From positions 1 to 64,000 of the forward strand of contig CAYXIJ010000011.1 of NCBI GenBank assembly GCA_964465375.1: 64,000 bases of DNA. Reading direction: 5' to 3'. Both the position numbers and the translations under genes were made by a program. Shown in pieces: positions 26,454 through 35,817 of this stretch. The stretch comes from CAJWKT01 sp964465375 (GTDB taxonomy: Bacteria > Pseudomonadota > Gammaproteobacteria > Steroidobacterales > Rariloculaceae). Position 1 is the first letter of the stretch; every line of letters begins with the position of its first letter. The notes beneath the pieces were generated by a model, which saw nothing but the letters and a program-made list of their open reading frames with translations, did not search any database and was not told the DNA's origin.

Positions 26454-26537
26454 TATTATGGATTAATAGCAGCCTAATCAGTAGATATAAGTAGCCTTCT
26501 ATAGCAAACCAAACTAGTAGAGGCGATACAAAAATAC

Positions 26538-28037
26538 TTATTCGCTTCTTTCATACACAACCAAGCTATCCCAGACCCTAAAATCGCCAAACCTGTAGTT
26601 AAATAGCCCATAATCTTTTAAGGGAAGGCTAAATTGATCTGTAATTTTCCACTGCCCTCCATATTTTGATTGCATGCGATCAAAATCACCTTCTTGGATT
26701 ATCATTTTATTGACCGACCTTGTTTGCTCCGGTGGTATCTTTCTAAGACCGTGACCACCGCCATAACTGGTAACAAACAGCGCCTTTGCTCTCTTTCTAG
26801 CTTCTAAATACACATAGAAATCTACAACTACAGTATCGCTTGAAGTGATATGTTTTTCAGAAAAATTTTCAATCTTTCCACGAGATCGATCATCCCACTC
26901 AGAAAACGCAACCCCCATCATCCATGGAAATCCTATCAATACACACAGAATTAATGGTATAGCAGAAAACCTATAAATCATGGCATTTTTCTGCCAGTCT
27001 AAGCGATCAATGGAATAAAAAATTGCAATCGTTAATACGCTAATGTGCATCCAGCTCATAAGCCAAGTGTATTCGCCTATAAGGAGTAAAAAAAATGGTA
27101 TAAAAAGTGTCAAAATACCAAAAAAACAATTTACCCTATCCCTGTTGGTCCGAGGTAAAAGTAAGATCAGGTAAGAAGATACAAGTAAGCATGTTGTATA
27201 CGGCCAGGAAAAAAAGGATTGAAGATATGTTATGGGAAAATCTTTCAATTTTTCTAGGACACGATTGTCATCAAAAACAAAATATTGTGCAATTTGGCCT
27301 AATAGCGTATGCCCTGAGCCAACGGTAATCATTAGAAATTGACTTAGAGAATCATTAAGCCAATAAAATGCTAGCAGGGAAAAAACGCCTGCGAATATGC
27401 CAATCAAAACTAAAGCAGCATCTCGGAGAATTGTTCTACCAAAAAATAAAACCCCAATACCGATAATCGAAGTAATAAAAAATATCACGGATAAATTAGC
27501 AAAGGGAGTTAGCATTGACGAAACAATAAGCAGGGTATTCCTTGTTTTAGATGCGGGAAAGGAAGCGACGGCAAAGATTAAAGATGCAAGAAACAGGCAT
27601 ACGACATCAGGCCTTCCGATCTTGTAGGCATAAGCAATGGGAAATAGCGTCAACAAGAATACTATGTTGAATTTTCTTAATATCTCAGACCTGACAAGAT
27701 CGAAATTTTTCAACCCTACGGATATCAAAATCACTGCAATAAATCCAAAAATATAGGACAAGGCTCTAGTAACAATTAACTCAGATCCTAAAATCTTGAT
27801 CCACCCTGCTTCGAGAAGCGAATAAAGCGGACTATTGCTTGCCCAAAATTCATCTTTCGATTGCGAAGGCCACGCTGTAGAAGTAAAACCGTTTCCTTCA
27901 GCTAAATTAATCGCCGGATCAATATACAATACCTCGTCTGTCCAAGGTACAGGATAACGGGTAGCGGTTGTTATATTTAAAATAAAGATAGAGAACACTA
28001 AAAATATTAGAGCAATATGGCTAATATTTTTTTTCAT
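26538..28037 (-). CDS. GT-C membrane glycosyltransferase (ArnT/PMT-like)
   Basis: 499 aa with about ten hydrophobic segments. The first periplasmic loop has TDEVLYIDPAINLAEG, with the Asp-Glu pair that is catalytic in GT-C enzymes using polyprenyl-phosphate sugars; a soluble domain follows the last membrane segment (about 400-499). It is likely to add a sugar on the periplasmic face of the inner membrane. It belongs with the GT2, GtrA and second GT-C genes of the 26-36 kb block. Donor sugar unknown. Confidence 0.77.
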   Translation of the reverse strand: MKKNISHIALIFLVFSIFILNITTATRYPVPWTDEVLYIDPAINLAEGNGFTSTAWPSQSKDEFWASNSPLYSLLEAGWIKILGSELIVTRALSYIFGFIAVILISVGLKNFDLVRSEILRKFNIVFLLTLFPIAYAYKIGRPDVVCLFLASLIFAVASFPASKTRNTLLIVSSMLTPFANLSVIFFITSIIGIGVLFFGRTILRDAALVLIGIFAGVFSLLAFYWLNDSLSQFLMITVGSGHTLLGQIAQYFVFDDNRVLEKLKDFPITYLQSFFSWPYTTCLLVSSYLILLLPRTNRDRVNCFFGILTLFIPFFLLLIGEYTWLMSWMHISVLTIAIFYSIDRLDWQKNAMIYRFSAIPLILCVLIGFPWMMGVAFSEWDDRSRGKIENFSEKHITSSDTVVVDFYVYLEARKRAKALFVTSYGGGHGLRKIPPEQTRSVNKMIIQEGDFDRMQSKYGGQWKITDQFSLPLKDYGLFNYRFGDFRVWDSLVVYERSE

Positions 28038-28064
28038 ACGAAACTCTATCGAATTTTAGGGAAA

Positions 28065-28808
28065 TTAATTAGTAAAAGATTTACTAAAATAGCCCTCAAG
28101 TGACTTATACTCTTTGAAAATTATATCTGGCTTACTACTATCCTTACCCTGTACTACATTTTGATGAATTTTTTGCACCTTTATAATCCCAAAGGATCCA
28201 GCTCCAGCCATATCAGCTAAAGCTGAATCACCAATCATCCAAATTCTATCCGGCTCAATCTTTAATTTATCCAATGCCAACTGAAACGGCCTTGGGTCCG
28301 GTTTATCGTGCCCAGCCTCCTCTGAAGTAACAACATAATCAAAGTATTCATCTAACCCAAAATATACCATCTTTCTGAATTGTATCTGAGCTGTCAGATC
28401 AGTGATATTGGCTGTAGTTATAGCATTACTTTTTAGCTTCATTAGAAATTCTTTAACGTGAGGAAATAATTCAGCATGCGTAAGAAACGTACTCCAGTAT
28501 GTCTGCTCCAAATCCAAAGTCAATAAAATACGAGTTTTTAGCCCCAAGCTTTCAATCGTTCTTTGAAAATAAAGCAATCTGCTATGCGAGCTCGCAGTAG
28601 CTCCCAGTTTCAATTTAATATCTTCCCTAGAGGTTAGATACGCATGCTCAAATTCCTTCTTATCGATTCCAAGCATTTTCTCTGCTTTTTCAAAAACTGC
28701 CTTAATTGCAGCAACATGCGCTGTATCATAAAGGTAAAGAGTATTATCTGTATCAAAAATGACGGCTTTAGGCTTACCAATAGTTTTTTTTGAAAGTACC
28801 TTAAGCAT
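28065..28808 (-). CDS. HAD-superfamily hydrolase
   Basis: 247 aa, phosphatase-type HAD with nucleophile Asp19 and Asp21 in IFDTDNTLY, a helical cap, Thr in TANITD, Lys in GHDKPDPRPF, and WMIGDSALADMAGA. Its ATG overlaps the end of the GT-C/kinase fusion gene by 8 nt. A phosphatase tightly coupled to a kinase suggests a phosphorylated small-molecule intermediate, as in kinase-phosphatase pairs of heptose activation. Substrate unknown. Confidence 0.83.
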   Translation of the reverse strand: MLKVLSKKTIGKPKAVIFDTDNTLYLYDTAHVAAIKAVFEKAEKMLGIDKKEFEHAYLTSREDIKLKLGATASSHSRLLYFQRTIESLGLKTRILLTLDLEQTYWSTFLTHAELFPHVKEFLMKLKSNAITTANITDLTAQIQFRKMVYFGLDEYFDYVVTSEEAGHDKPDPRPFQLALDKLKIEPDRIWMIGDSALADMAGAGSFGIIKVQKIHQNVVQGKDSSKPDIIFKEYKSLEGYFSKSFTN

Positions 28809-30912
28809 AATTTCTTCTTCTCTTTACGGTTAAATCGTCATTAATTTCAACTAACGTAACCAACTCCATGATGCCTAAAATTCCATCGCTAAAACCATCC
28901 TTCATGTCAATTAATTCATCAATGTGAGGAGCCAATATGGTTGTCGCAAGGCGGATATCCTCTTTTTCTACATCGCCCTGTATTTCAATATCAACACCAC
29001 CTATTTCATTGATATCATTTAGATTGACATGAAGATTACACACACCAGTAAGCGCCCTGATCAATTCATTGTAGTAAGGGCAGCTTTTTATCAATACCTG
29101 TAACTTAAGTTTAATATCACCAGGTGACTTGTTATCAATGTCATCAGGGTTAACGGGCAAGATATTAAAAATAACATCCGCTCTCTCTGACTGAGGAAAA
29201 ATATATTTTTCTGAATCTTGTTTCCTTTTTTTAATTTCATTCAACGTATAATCTGCACTCCTACCTCTTTTTAGATCTCTTTCTGTCTTAAAAGAAACTC
29301 TAAGTCTCTCGTCCATCATCAAATAAACACTCTTATCGATTTCGTCTACAAGGCTCTTTAAATACAGTGTGTGCAGACCAGATATGAGTATAAGGTTCTT
29401 GCTTACCTTTCTCTTAAGAGAAGAAAATAACCCTGTAAGATGATCATAGGATCTAGCATTCACAGAGCTACCATCTAATAATGTCCTAAGATCTCTAACT
29501 AAATCAAAAAGTCTATTGGCCCTGGGATTTAAATGTGTAACTGATTTCCACATGGGCGACTCTCGGTCCCAATTATGATAATCATCACCCTCAAGATTCA
29601 CAGTCGCATCACTTCCAAATAATTTTGTTACTGCCTTAGAAAATGTGGATTTACCTGTACCCGAGTCCCCTGTTATACCAATCACTAATGGCTTTCTACC
29701 CAGATGATAGTAATCATTCCCCTGTATGCCTTCCCGGTAAATTTGTATTCCTATCAAACATCCGAAACTAACAATTAGAGTATTTAGAACTGATTGCATT
29801 TGAGAGTCATATAAGTAATCCCATTCCAAAATGTTTATACTGACCAAATAATTAAATGCTGCAATGTTAGCGCCGGAACTATAAATAACGTGATAACAAA
29901 TAAAGAATATGCTAAAAAAGGCAATCAAATAATTTGCTCCTCCGCTATTTTTTGATTGATGCAAGGCGAACAATGGAACGAGCCACAATAGCCATCCAGG
30001 GGGAGGGGGAGTAAGAAAAATTATAATACTAAATCCAACTGTCAATGTAGCTAGAAGCAACTCATAATTCATTCTGAGCATTCTCCAAGCGTAATATAAA
30101 AATAGTAAATAAATAGTTGGTAGTAGATAGATCTTTAGGTTATCTCCCAAGTTTATAGATAGTAGATAGAGCCTGTTAATTTCACTATTAAAAATAACCA
30201 TTTCTAAAAAACCAGGTGAGATTAAAAATGGAATAATAATCAGTGAGCTCACCCCGAAGAAAGTGCCAAAAGTCTCCCAAAAACCACCCTTGACGCTCTG
30301 ATTTAGCCACAGATAAATAAAGATAATGGGTACCCCGATCAGCATGCTATATTTTGAGGTGACAGACAGAGCTAAAATAGTCCCCCCGATCTTATAATCA
30401 CCCTTCTTTAAGCACCCAATTGAATAAAACAACAATACAACTGGGATTAGATCAATTTGGCCATGCCAGTAAACGATATACAGCACTAGTGGAGACAGCC
30501 AATAGTAGGTAATTATTTGCTTCCAGTATTTTCTAAATTGACCTAGAAGCACTAGAAGTAAGCATAAGTCTGCCATGAAAAGAGTAACCCGGAAACCAAA
30601 TCCTGCGAAATAGGCCGAGTTAAAAACCGCATCTAGAGTCGCTCCCAAATAAGTTGCCGGAAGACAAACCAGCAACATTGTGGGCCCGTAAGGAAATGCC
30701 AATAAGTCTCCCCCGGAATCAAAAAAACTACTCCAGGGGGAAATGCTCGGATCATTTAAAAAAGAAACTACAAATGGTACAAACCAATTGTCTTGAATAA
30801 CTGGGTACACACATACAAGAAAAATTAACTTAACAAATAAACCAAGAATAAATCTTTTTTCAGAAAAAAGATCATGAGCAATTATTCCCAGAGATTTGGA
30901 TATTTCGTACAA
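28801..30912 (-). CDS. GT-C-like membrane protein fused to a uridine-kinase-like P-loop domain
   Basis: 703 aa. Residues 15-395 are a polytopic membrane region of about ten helices, with YWHGQIDLIPV typical of mannosyltransferase-like GT-C proteins. Residues 405-600 are a cytoplasmic P-loop kinase: Walker A GDSGTGKS (415-422), EGDDYHNWDRESP, and LKRGRSADYTLNEIKKRK lid, like uridine kinase or phosphoribulokinase. Residues 600-703 form a small extra domain. The start is TTG at 30912, overlapping the previous gene by 31 nt; no ATG lies near. Joining a membrane sugar transferase with a soluble kinase is unusual. The frame is open across the junction. Confidence 0.8.
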   Translation of the reverse strand: MYEISKSLGIIAHDLFSEKRFILGLFVKLIFLVCVYPVIQDNWFVPFVVSFLNDPSISPWSSFFDSGGDLLAFPYGPTMLLVCLPATYLGATLDAVFNSAYFAGFGFRVTLFMADLCLLLVLLGQFRKYWKQIITYYWLSPLVLYIVYWHGQIDLIPVVLLFYSIGCLKKGDYKIGGTILALSVTSKYSMLIGVPIIFIYLWLNQSVKGGFWETFGTFFGVSSLIIIPFLISPGFLEMVIFNSEINRLYLLSINLGDNLKIYLLPTIYLLFLYYAWRMLRMNYELLLATLTVGFSIIIFLTPPPPGWLLWLVPLFALHQSKNSGGANYLIAFFSIFFICYHVIYSSGANIAAFNYLVSINILEWDYLYDSQMQSVLNTLIVSFGCLIGIQIYREGIQGNDYYHLGRKPLVIGITGDSGTGKSTFSKAVTKLFGSDATVNLEGDDYHNWDRESPMWKSVTHLNPRANRLFDLVRDLRTLLDGSSVNARSYDHLTGLFSSLKRKVSKNLILISGLHTLYLKSLVDEIDKSVYLMMDERLRVSFKTERDLKRGRSADYTLNEIKKRKQDSEKYIFPQSERADVIFNILPVNPDDIDNKSPGDIKLKLQVLIKSCPYYNELIRALTGVCNLHVNLNDINEIGGVDIEIQGDVEKEDIRLATTILAPHIDELIDMKDGFSDGILGIMELVTLVEINDDLTVKRRRNYA

Positions 30913-31472
30913 ACTGCGTCTCCTATTATTCCTTCTTTCTCAATTTTTTTTCTAAAATTGATTGTACCTTCTTTGTTTTCCCGATTTTGAAGCTCAGGCG
31001 AAACAAAACATAATCTAAATTTTCCTTCCTTCTGTAAAATATCCGCTTCCTTCTTTCCTAAAGGAAAACACGAGAAACAGTCTACCCACACCCAATCCAC
31101 AGTTCCCGCTAAATTCATTGCTGTGTGAATATCCTCAAATTCTGACACCCTCACTGCAGATCTTGACTCTCCCCCTCTGCTTGTTTTTAATAGAAATGGG
31201 AAGGATTGGTCCAAAAAGAAAAAATCGCTGATTTCTAAATCAAACATTATTGAAATTAATTTTTCCTCAAGACCTTCCTCTTTCACATTAAGAATTAAAA
31301 TCTTATGCTTGTAAGCTGAGATCCAATCCATAAAATCTTCGCCCGATATAAATGGGTCATGACTGATAATTAGCTTATCTTTACTGGAACGAATATCTAC
31401 TTCAACACCATACTTGATAGGGGTATCTATTAAATCTTTTTTAGTGTTAATACGATGCAATATCTTAATCAT
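30882..31472 (-). CDS. glycerophosphodiesterase-like TIM-barrel protein
   Basis: 196 aa. The GDPD catalytic pattern is visible in compact form: HRINTKKDL at the start, GVEVDIR, IISHDPF (His-Asp), LNVKEE, and a later VDWVWVDCF. It is shorter than true glycerophosphodiester phosphodiesterases and has no signal peptide. Proteins of this type occur in capsule loci next to kinases and GT2 enzymes; their reaction is not known to me. It may hydrolyse a sugar-phosphate diester. It lies one base after the GT2 gene ends. Confidence 0.6.
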   Translation of the reverse strand: MIKILHRINTKKDLIDTPIKYGVEVDIRSSKDKLIISHDPFISGEDFMDWISAYKHKILILNVKEEGLEEKLISIMFDLEISDFFFLDQSFPFLLKTSRGGESRSAVRVSEFEDIHTAMNLAGTVDWVWVDCFSCFPLGKKEADILQKEGKFRLCFVSPELQNRENKEGTINFRKKIEKEGIIGDAVCTKYPNLWE

Positions 31473-31473
31473 G

Positions 31474-32175
31474 TTAGTACAGTTTTTTCTTCAAATTGAA
31501 GCTATACAGTAGTGTTCTTTTTACGAACCTATACTTACCCAAGAGACTGACATTCCAATTAGATTGCCCATGAATTCGTTTAGAAAATTCCACTGGAAAT
31601 CTCTTTATTGAAAGTTTTGATTTTTTTGCCATAAAGTAAGAGAACAAATCTAGTGAAAAATCTTTCGGTGGATTCTTCCAAGTCTCAAAAAAAGATCTAT
31701 GGAAAATTGTAGGTTGGGCATTTATGTCCCACAACGATTTACGGAGAAGGATTGTCTCAAATATCGACATTCCATATGTAAACATACAATCAAGCAATGG
31801 CCTACCATAGCGCTTTCCTTTTACAAAAATTCTTTGTGGATCATCTGAATCCAGAAAATATTGCAGGCCCCTAATCAAGTCGTTCGGGTCTGTCTGTAGG
31901 TCTGCATGCGTCCATGCAAGAATATCTCCCGTCGCATCATGAAGACCCTGCAGTATGCCATTCCCGTAACCTTCGTTCTTGCTAATTTTGACTAATTTTA
32001 TGTGGGGATATTCTGCTATAAGACTAGATGAATCATCCGTTGACCCATTATCCACGAGAATCACTTCTACTGAGTATCTTTCAACAAGCTTTCCGCACCT
32101 ATTTATCAGTATAGGAAGATTATCAGCTTCGTTAAAACAGGGTACTACTAAAGAAACATTCATCTTCCATTCCAT
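31474..32175 (-). CDS. GT2 glycosyltransferase, polyprenyl-phosphate sugar synthase-like
   Basis: 233 aa GT-A enzyme of the DPM1/GtrB type without C-terminal membrane helices: VVPCFNEADNLP (8-19), ILVDNGSTDDSS with the nucleotide-binding Asp, and WTHADLQTDP as the DxD-equivalent metal site. A second ATG four codons in (32163) is possible. With GtrA at 35.8 kb and two GT-C proteins nearby, it likely makes a polyprenyl-phosphate sugar for use on the outer face of the inner membrane. Confidence 0.82.
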   Translation of the reverse strand: MEWKMNVSLVVPCFNEADNLPILINRCGKLVERYSVEVILVDNGSTDDSSSLIAEYPHIKLVKISKNEGYGNGILQGLHDATGDILAWTHADLQTDPNDLIRGLQYFLDSDDPQRIFVKGKRYGRPLLDCMFTYGMSIFETILLRKSLWDINAQPTIFHRSFFETWKNPPKDFSLDLFSYFMAKKSKLSIKRFPVEFSKRIHGQSNWNVSLLGKYRFVKRTLLYSFNLKKKLY

Positions 32176-32204
32176 TCAGAAACAACGAATGTGCGAGTGG
32201 ATAT

Positions 32205-33626
32205 TTATCCTACTAGGTTTTTGGCATTTTCGACAACAAACTTGCCAAATAATTTCGGAAATCCAATCTTAAGAACACTATCAATTGATTCTATAAAATA
32301 ATCAATCTGTTTTTTGGTGATGATCAAAGGAGGCATTATGACAAGCATATTAGGCCTTGGGGGCGTGAAATGCGTGAGCAAATCATGCTGGCTGTACAGG
32401 CACCTCACGATGCTCCCCATTAGGGCTACCTGCATGTCATTGACAAATGGAATCTTAAGTGACTTCAGATTCTTCTCATACCGACTGAAATCAAAAACAA
32501 TACCTAGATACAATCCTTTCCCGGTGATTTCTTTAATATGTTCAGGATATTTTCCCTTCAGATCCTGCAATTTTTCAAAAAAGTAAGATCCCTTTTCCTC
32601 TACATTCTCTAAAAACCTCTCGTCCGAGATCATGTTCAGTGCTTCTATCGCTACCGCACAGGATTCACCTAGGCCACCAAAAGTAGTTGAATGCAATGCA
32701 CTATCTTTTCTTTTTCCATAGGCCTTCTTAGACAAAGCGGCACTGGTCACCATTACGCCAATAGCTCTCTTTCCTCCACCCAGTGCCTTTGATATTGTGA
32801 GAATGTCTGGCACAATTTTTTCTTCTAAAAATGAAAAAAGTCTCCCGGTTCTCCCCATACCGACTTTAATTTCATCCATCAGCATCAAAATATCATTCTC
32901 TTTGCACAGGCTTGCTACATCTCGTAAATAACCTGCAGGATGAATTCCCAGAGTCTGTCCTTGTATTGGCTCAATTACAATTCCAGCTATAGAATTTTTA
33001 TTTTTATCAATGATCTTGTCGTGTATTGCATGTTTTAAAGCTTCTATATTTCCAGGTTCAATAATAATTACATTTTTTCTTGGGATACCTGTATGGAACC
33101 CTGAAGCAAAATTCTCTGAATCTGTAAACGAAAGCGCTCCATGCGTTTTCCCGTGATAGTCTTCCCTAAATGTAACGAAATGCTCTTTAAAATCAGGCTG
33201 CACTCTTGTCATTAGCTTAATCCCGGCTTCCACGGCCTCTGCCCCTGAGACCGTAAAAAATGACGTATCTAAAGGTGAGGGTAAAACCTGCGAAATATTG
33301 TATGCCAAAGCGGATTGCAATCGATTAATTCCAAATTTTTGCACATCGATTGCATTAAGCTGATGACACAAGCGTTCTGCATCAACGATTTTTGGGTGGT
33401 TATGACCCAATCCAAGTACTCCAATTCCAGAAGTAAAATCAAGAATGGTTTTCCCATCCTTTGTCTTAATCTCGAGCCCCTGAGCAGAATCTATATCCAT
33501 CTTAGTAAAGCCAAGAATCTTATAGATACTTAACAATCCTGGATTTATATGTTTTCGGTACAACCTCTGGTAGTCCCTTTCAGTTAATTCAAAGGACTCC
33601 TTAAGGCTTAGTGTCTTTTGGCTCAT
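32205..33626 (-). CDS. class III PLP-dependent aminotransferase
   Basis: 473 aa fold type I PLP enzyme of the ornithine/glutamate-1-semialdehyde aminotransferase class: SGAEAVEAGIKL (127-138) cofactor phosphate loop, LMDEIKVGMGRTG with the pyridine-N Asp251, and TISKALGGG with Schiff-base Lys280. Class III enzymes act on omega-amino or primary-amine groups rather than the C3/C4 sugar carbons handled by DegT enzymes, so an amino-alcohol or amino-acid substituent of the polysaccharide is possible. It lies between the DprE1-like oxidase and GT2 genes. Substrate unknown. Confidence 0.85.
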   Translation of the reverse strand: MSQKTLSLKESFELTERDYQRLYRKHINPGLLSIYKILGFTKMDIDSAQGLEIKTKDGKTILDFTSGIGVLGLGHNHPKIVDAERLCHQLNAIDVQKFGINRLQSALAYNISQVLPSPLDTSFFTVSGAEAVEAGIKLMTRVQPDFKEHFVTFREDYHGKTHGALSFTDSENFASGFHTGIPRKNVIIIEPGNIEALKHAIHDKIIDKNKNSIAGIVIEPIQGQTLGIHPAGYLRDVASLCKENDILMLMDEIKVGMGRTGRLFSFLEEKIVPDILTISKALGGGKRAIGVMVTSAALSKKAYGKRKDSALHSTTFGGLGESCAVAIEALNMISDERFLENVEEKGSYFFEKLQDLKGKYPEHIKEITGKGLYLGIVFDFSRYEKNLKSLKIPFVNDMQVALMGSIVRCLYSQHDLLTHFTPPRPNMLVIMPPLIITKKQIDYFIESIDSVLKIGFPKLFGKFVVENAKNLVG

Positions 33627-33641
33627 TCTTATCTCATTTCT

Positions 33642-35072
33642 TCAGATTGAATATTTCGATGGCGCCCGAAGATCTTTATAACTGATATCCATAATTCTTC
33701 TGTACATATTTGATTCAAATAAACTCGTAGGATCAATCATCTTTTTTACTGACAAGAATTCATCCAGTTTAGGGTACATTGCATAAAATTGATCTGCATT
33801 TAAAACTGGTGTTTTACCTAGATATATCCTCCCACCATACTTAATAACGCAATCGTTCATTTCATAAAACATTTTAACTTGCTCTTTAATCCTCCGGCTG
33901 CTCTTTGGAATATCCATCGTCATAGAGTAACCATCTAACGGGAAGGGCAAAAGAAATTCTTCTTTTTGTTGCCGATACGCCTTAAAAGCCGACATCACTG
34001 AATAGAAACCATATTTATGTGTGATTTTCAATAAATCCTGAAAACCATTGATGCTATTTTCCGTTGGTAATATTGGTTGATATAGAAAAAATCCATGCCT
34101 AAAAAAATAATTATACTTAGGGAACTTCATATCCATTAAATAATGATATTTTGACAAAGATACTTTCTTTCCCTGAACATCTGAAGACATATTTCCAGTT
34201 TTCACTTGAAGAGAATTAACAATTCGCATTGTTTGGGTATTTAAGAATAATCTTGCAACATATGGAACCAAGTTATTTGGAATAAAACCAAATAGGTTCT
34301 TTGGAATTTTATGATCTCTTATTGCGTAATCTCCGTCTTCCAAAAAATTAGCATAATTTATTTCACCTCTTCCAATATTTTTTCCTCTTTTGATTGCATC
34401 CACCCATGCAATACTATATTCATACTTATCCTTAATTTCTTCATACGCCTCTACAAGTTCAGAAAAATTATTATGCACAGAGGCATTTCCATCTACATAG
34501 TAAGAAGAAATTTTCTTAAGTTGCAAAGAAACCTCAACAATTATCCCAAGCAAACCTAAACCCGATATCACCGAATAGAACAGCTCGATATTTTCTGATC
34601 TAGAGCAGTTATATAATTTATTATCAGCTAAAATTACTTTGAACGACTGAACATGCTCACCAATACAGCCACGATGGAGGGCATTTTTTCCATGAATATT
34701 ATTTCCTAAAGCCCCCGCCAAAGTAACAAATCGGGTTCCTGGCATGGCAGGAAATACCCAACCAGAAGGTACACAATGCAATAAAATTTTCTCTATGGTT
34801 GCACCCGCTTCTGCAGTAATAATTCCAGTGGCGGAATCCCAAGAAGATATTTTTCTCATTCGTGATAAATCTAATACTACTTGATTATCATTTAGGGTAT
34901 TATCTCCATAGCTCCTACCCGCTCCTCTACAACTAATTCTATATCCATGTTCTGTAGCAATTTTTATTACCTCATGCACATCGTTTATAGCCGTACATGA
35001 ATACACAGATGAATTGGAGTAGGTTGACCGGCCCCAGCCAAAAACCTTTTTTTGTTTCCCGCTGACAAACAT
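33642..35072 (-). CDS. FAD-linked oxidoreductase, DprE1-like
   Basis: 476 aa, vanillyl-alcohol-oxidase fold: ISCRGAGRSYGDNTL FAD loop near 45-60, VTLAGALGNNIHGKN with the HGKN segment of decaprenylphosphoryl-ribose 2'-oxidases, and C-terminal FAD_binding_4/ALO-type region. DprE1 oxidises C2 of a polyprenyl-phospho-pentose, the first half of a 2-epimerisation. A DprE2-like reductase is not next to it, though SDRs occur elsewhere. Neighbouring GtrA, GT2 and GT-C genes support action on a lipid-linked sugar. Role inferred. Confidence 0.82.
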   Translation of the reverse strand: MFVSGKQKKVFGWGRSTYSNSSVYSCTAINDVHEVIKIATEHGYRISCRGAGRSYGDNTLNDNQVVLDLSRMRKISSWDSATGIITAEAGATIEKILLHCVPSGWVFPAMPGTRFVTLAGALGNNIHGKNALHRGCIGEHVQSFKVILADNKLYNCSRSENIELFYSVISGLGLLGIIVEVSLQLKKISSYYVDGNASVHNNFSELVEAYEEIKDKYEYSIAWVDAIKRGKNIGRGEINYANFLEDGDYAIRDHKIPKNLFGFIPNNLVPYVARLFLNTQTMRIVNSLQVKTGNMSSDVQGKKVSLSKYHYLMDMKFPKYNYFFRHGFFLYQPILPTENSINGFQDLLKITHKYGFYSVMSAFKAYRQQKEEFLLPFPLDGYSMTMDIPKSSRRIKEQVKMFYEMNDCVIKYGGRIYLGKTPVLNADQFYAMYPKLDEFLSVKKMIDPTSLFESNMYRRIMDISYKDLRAPSKYSI

Positions 35073-35079
35073 TTATCTA

Positions 35080-35796
35080 CTAAAGTCCTGAATCATGACT
35101 AAAAATTATATACCCTTTCTCGTATTTATTTATGTCAGACTGCACAACTTGATATCCATGTTCAGTGAATATTTCTCTGTGTCGTGGAGAAATATAAATT
35201 ACTTTAATAGACCTTGGGAATTCCAAAATAGAAAGATTAATTTTATCCACCATTTTTCTCATCGTCCTCTCATTGAAGGGGTCATAGAAGAAAAAGACAT
35301 TCGCTAATGGAGAAATTAAATATTCCAATGCATCTCCACAAACTATCTCCCAACTAGGAAAAATTTTTTTGTTTTCTCGAAAATAGATATTTAGATTATC
35401 TTCTGCCTGCCTAGATAATAACTCTGAAAACTCAACCCCAACGATTTTTTTAGGACCAAATTCGGACGAAAACATTAAAATTCTTCCTGCGCCACACCCA
35501 AAATCAACAAACTCACAACCGGATAAATCTGATTTAATTATTCGAAAAACTTTTCTTGCAATGTAGTAGGGTGTCGGAAAATATTCAGTTGAATTTTCCT
35601 TCATTTCCGGGGAAACATCGAGCTCCTGATGATTGACCGAGAAAAGAGTATTGACCTTGAATTTTAAGCCATAAAAAATTTCATAGGGTATAAACTTCAA
35701 TATACTTATAAACCCCCAGGTACGAGCTATCTTAAAAACCCTGAAAAAAAATCTGGATTTCTCGGTGAAGAATTCCTTTAAATTCAAGTGCGCCAT
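35080..35796 (-). CDS. class I SAM-dependent methyltransferase-like protein
   Basis: 238 aa. The SAM-binding loop FVDFGCGAGRILMFSS (about 96-111) is clear, followed by an acidic beta2 end (GVEFSE) and FFFYDPFNE at motif IV. The first 60 residues are a basic helical region specific to this protein. Ends 7 nt before the FAD oxidase gene begins. Acceptor unknown; methylation of a sugar or lipid is likely from context. Confidence 0.78.
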   Translation of the reverse strand: MAHLNLKEFFTEKSRFFFRVFKIARTWGFISILKFIPYEIFYGLKFKVNTLFSVNHQELDVSPEMKENSTEYFPTPYYIARKVFRIIKSDLSGCEFVDFGCGAGRILMFSSEFGPKKIVGVEFSELLSRQAEDNLNIYFRENKKIFPSWEIVCGDALEYLISPLANVFFFYDPFNERTMRKMVDKINLSILEFPRSIKVIYISPRHREIFTEHGYQVVQSDINKYEKGYIIFSHDSGL

Positions 35797-35817
35797 AGAA
35801 ATTTTCTGCTTATAAAA

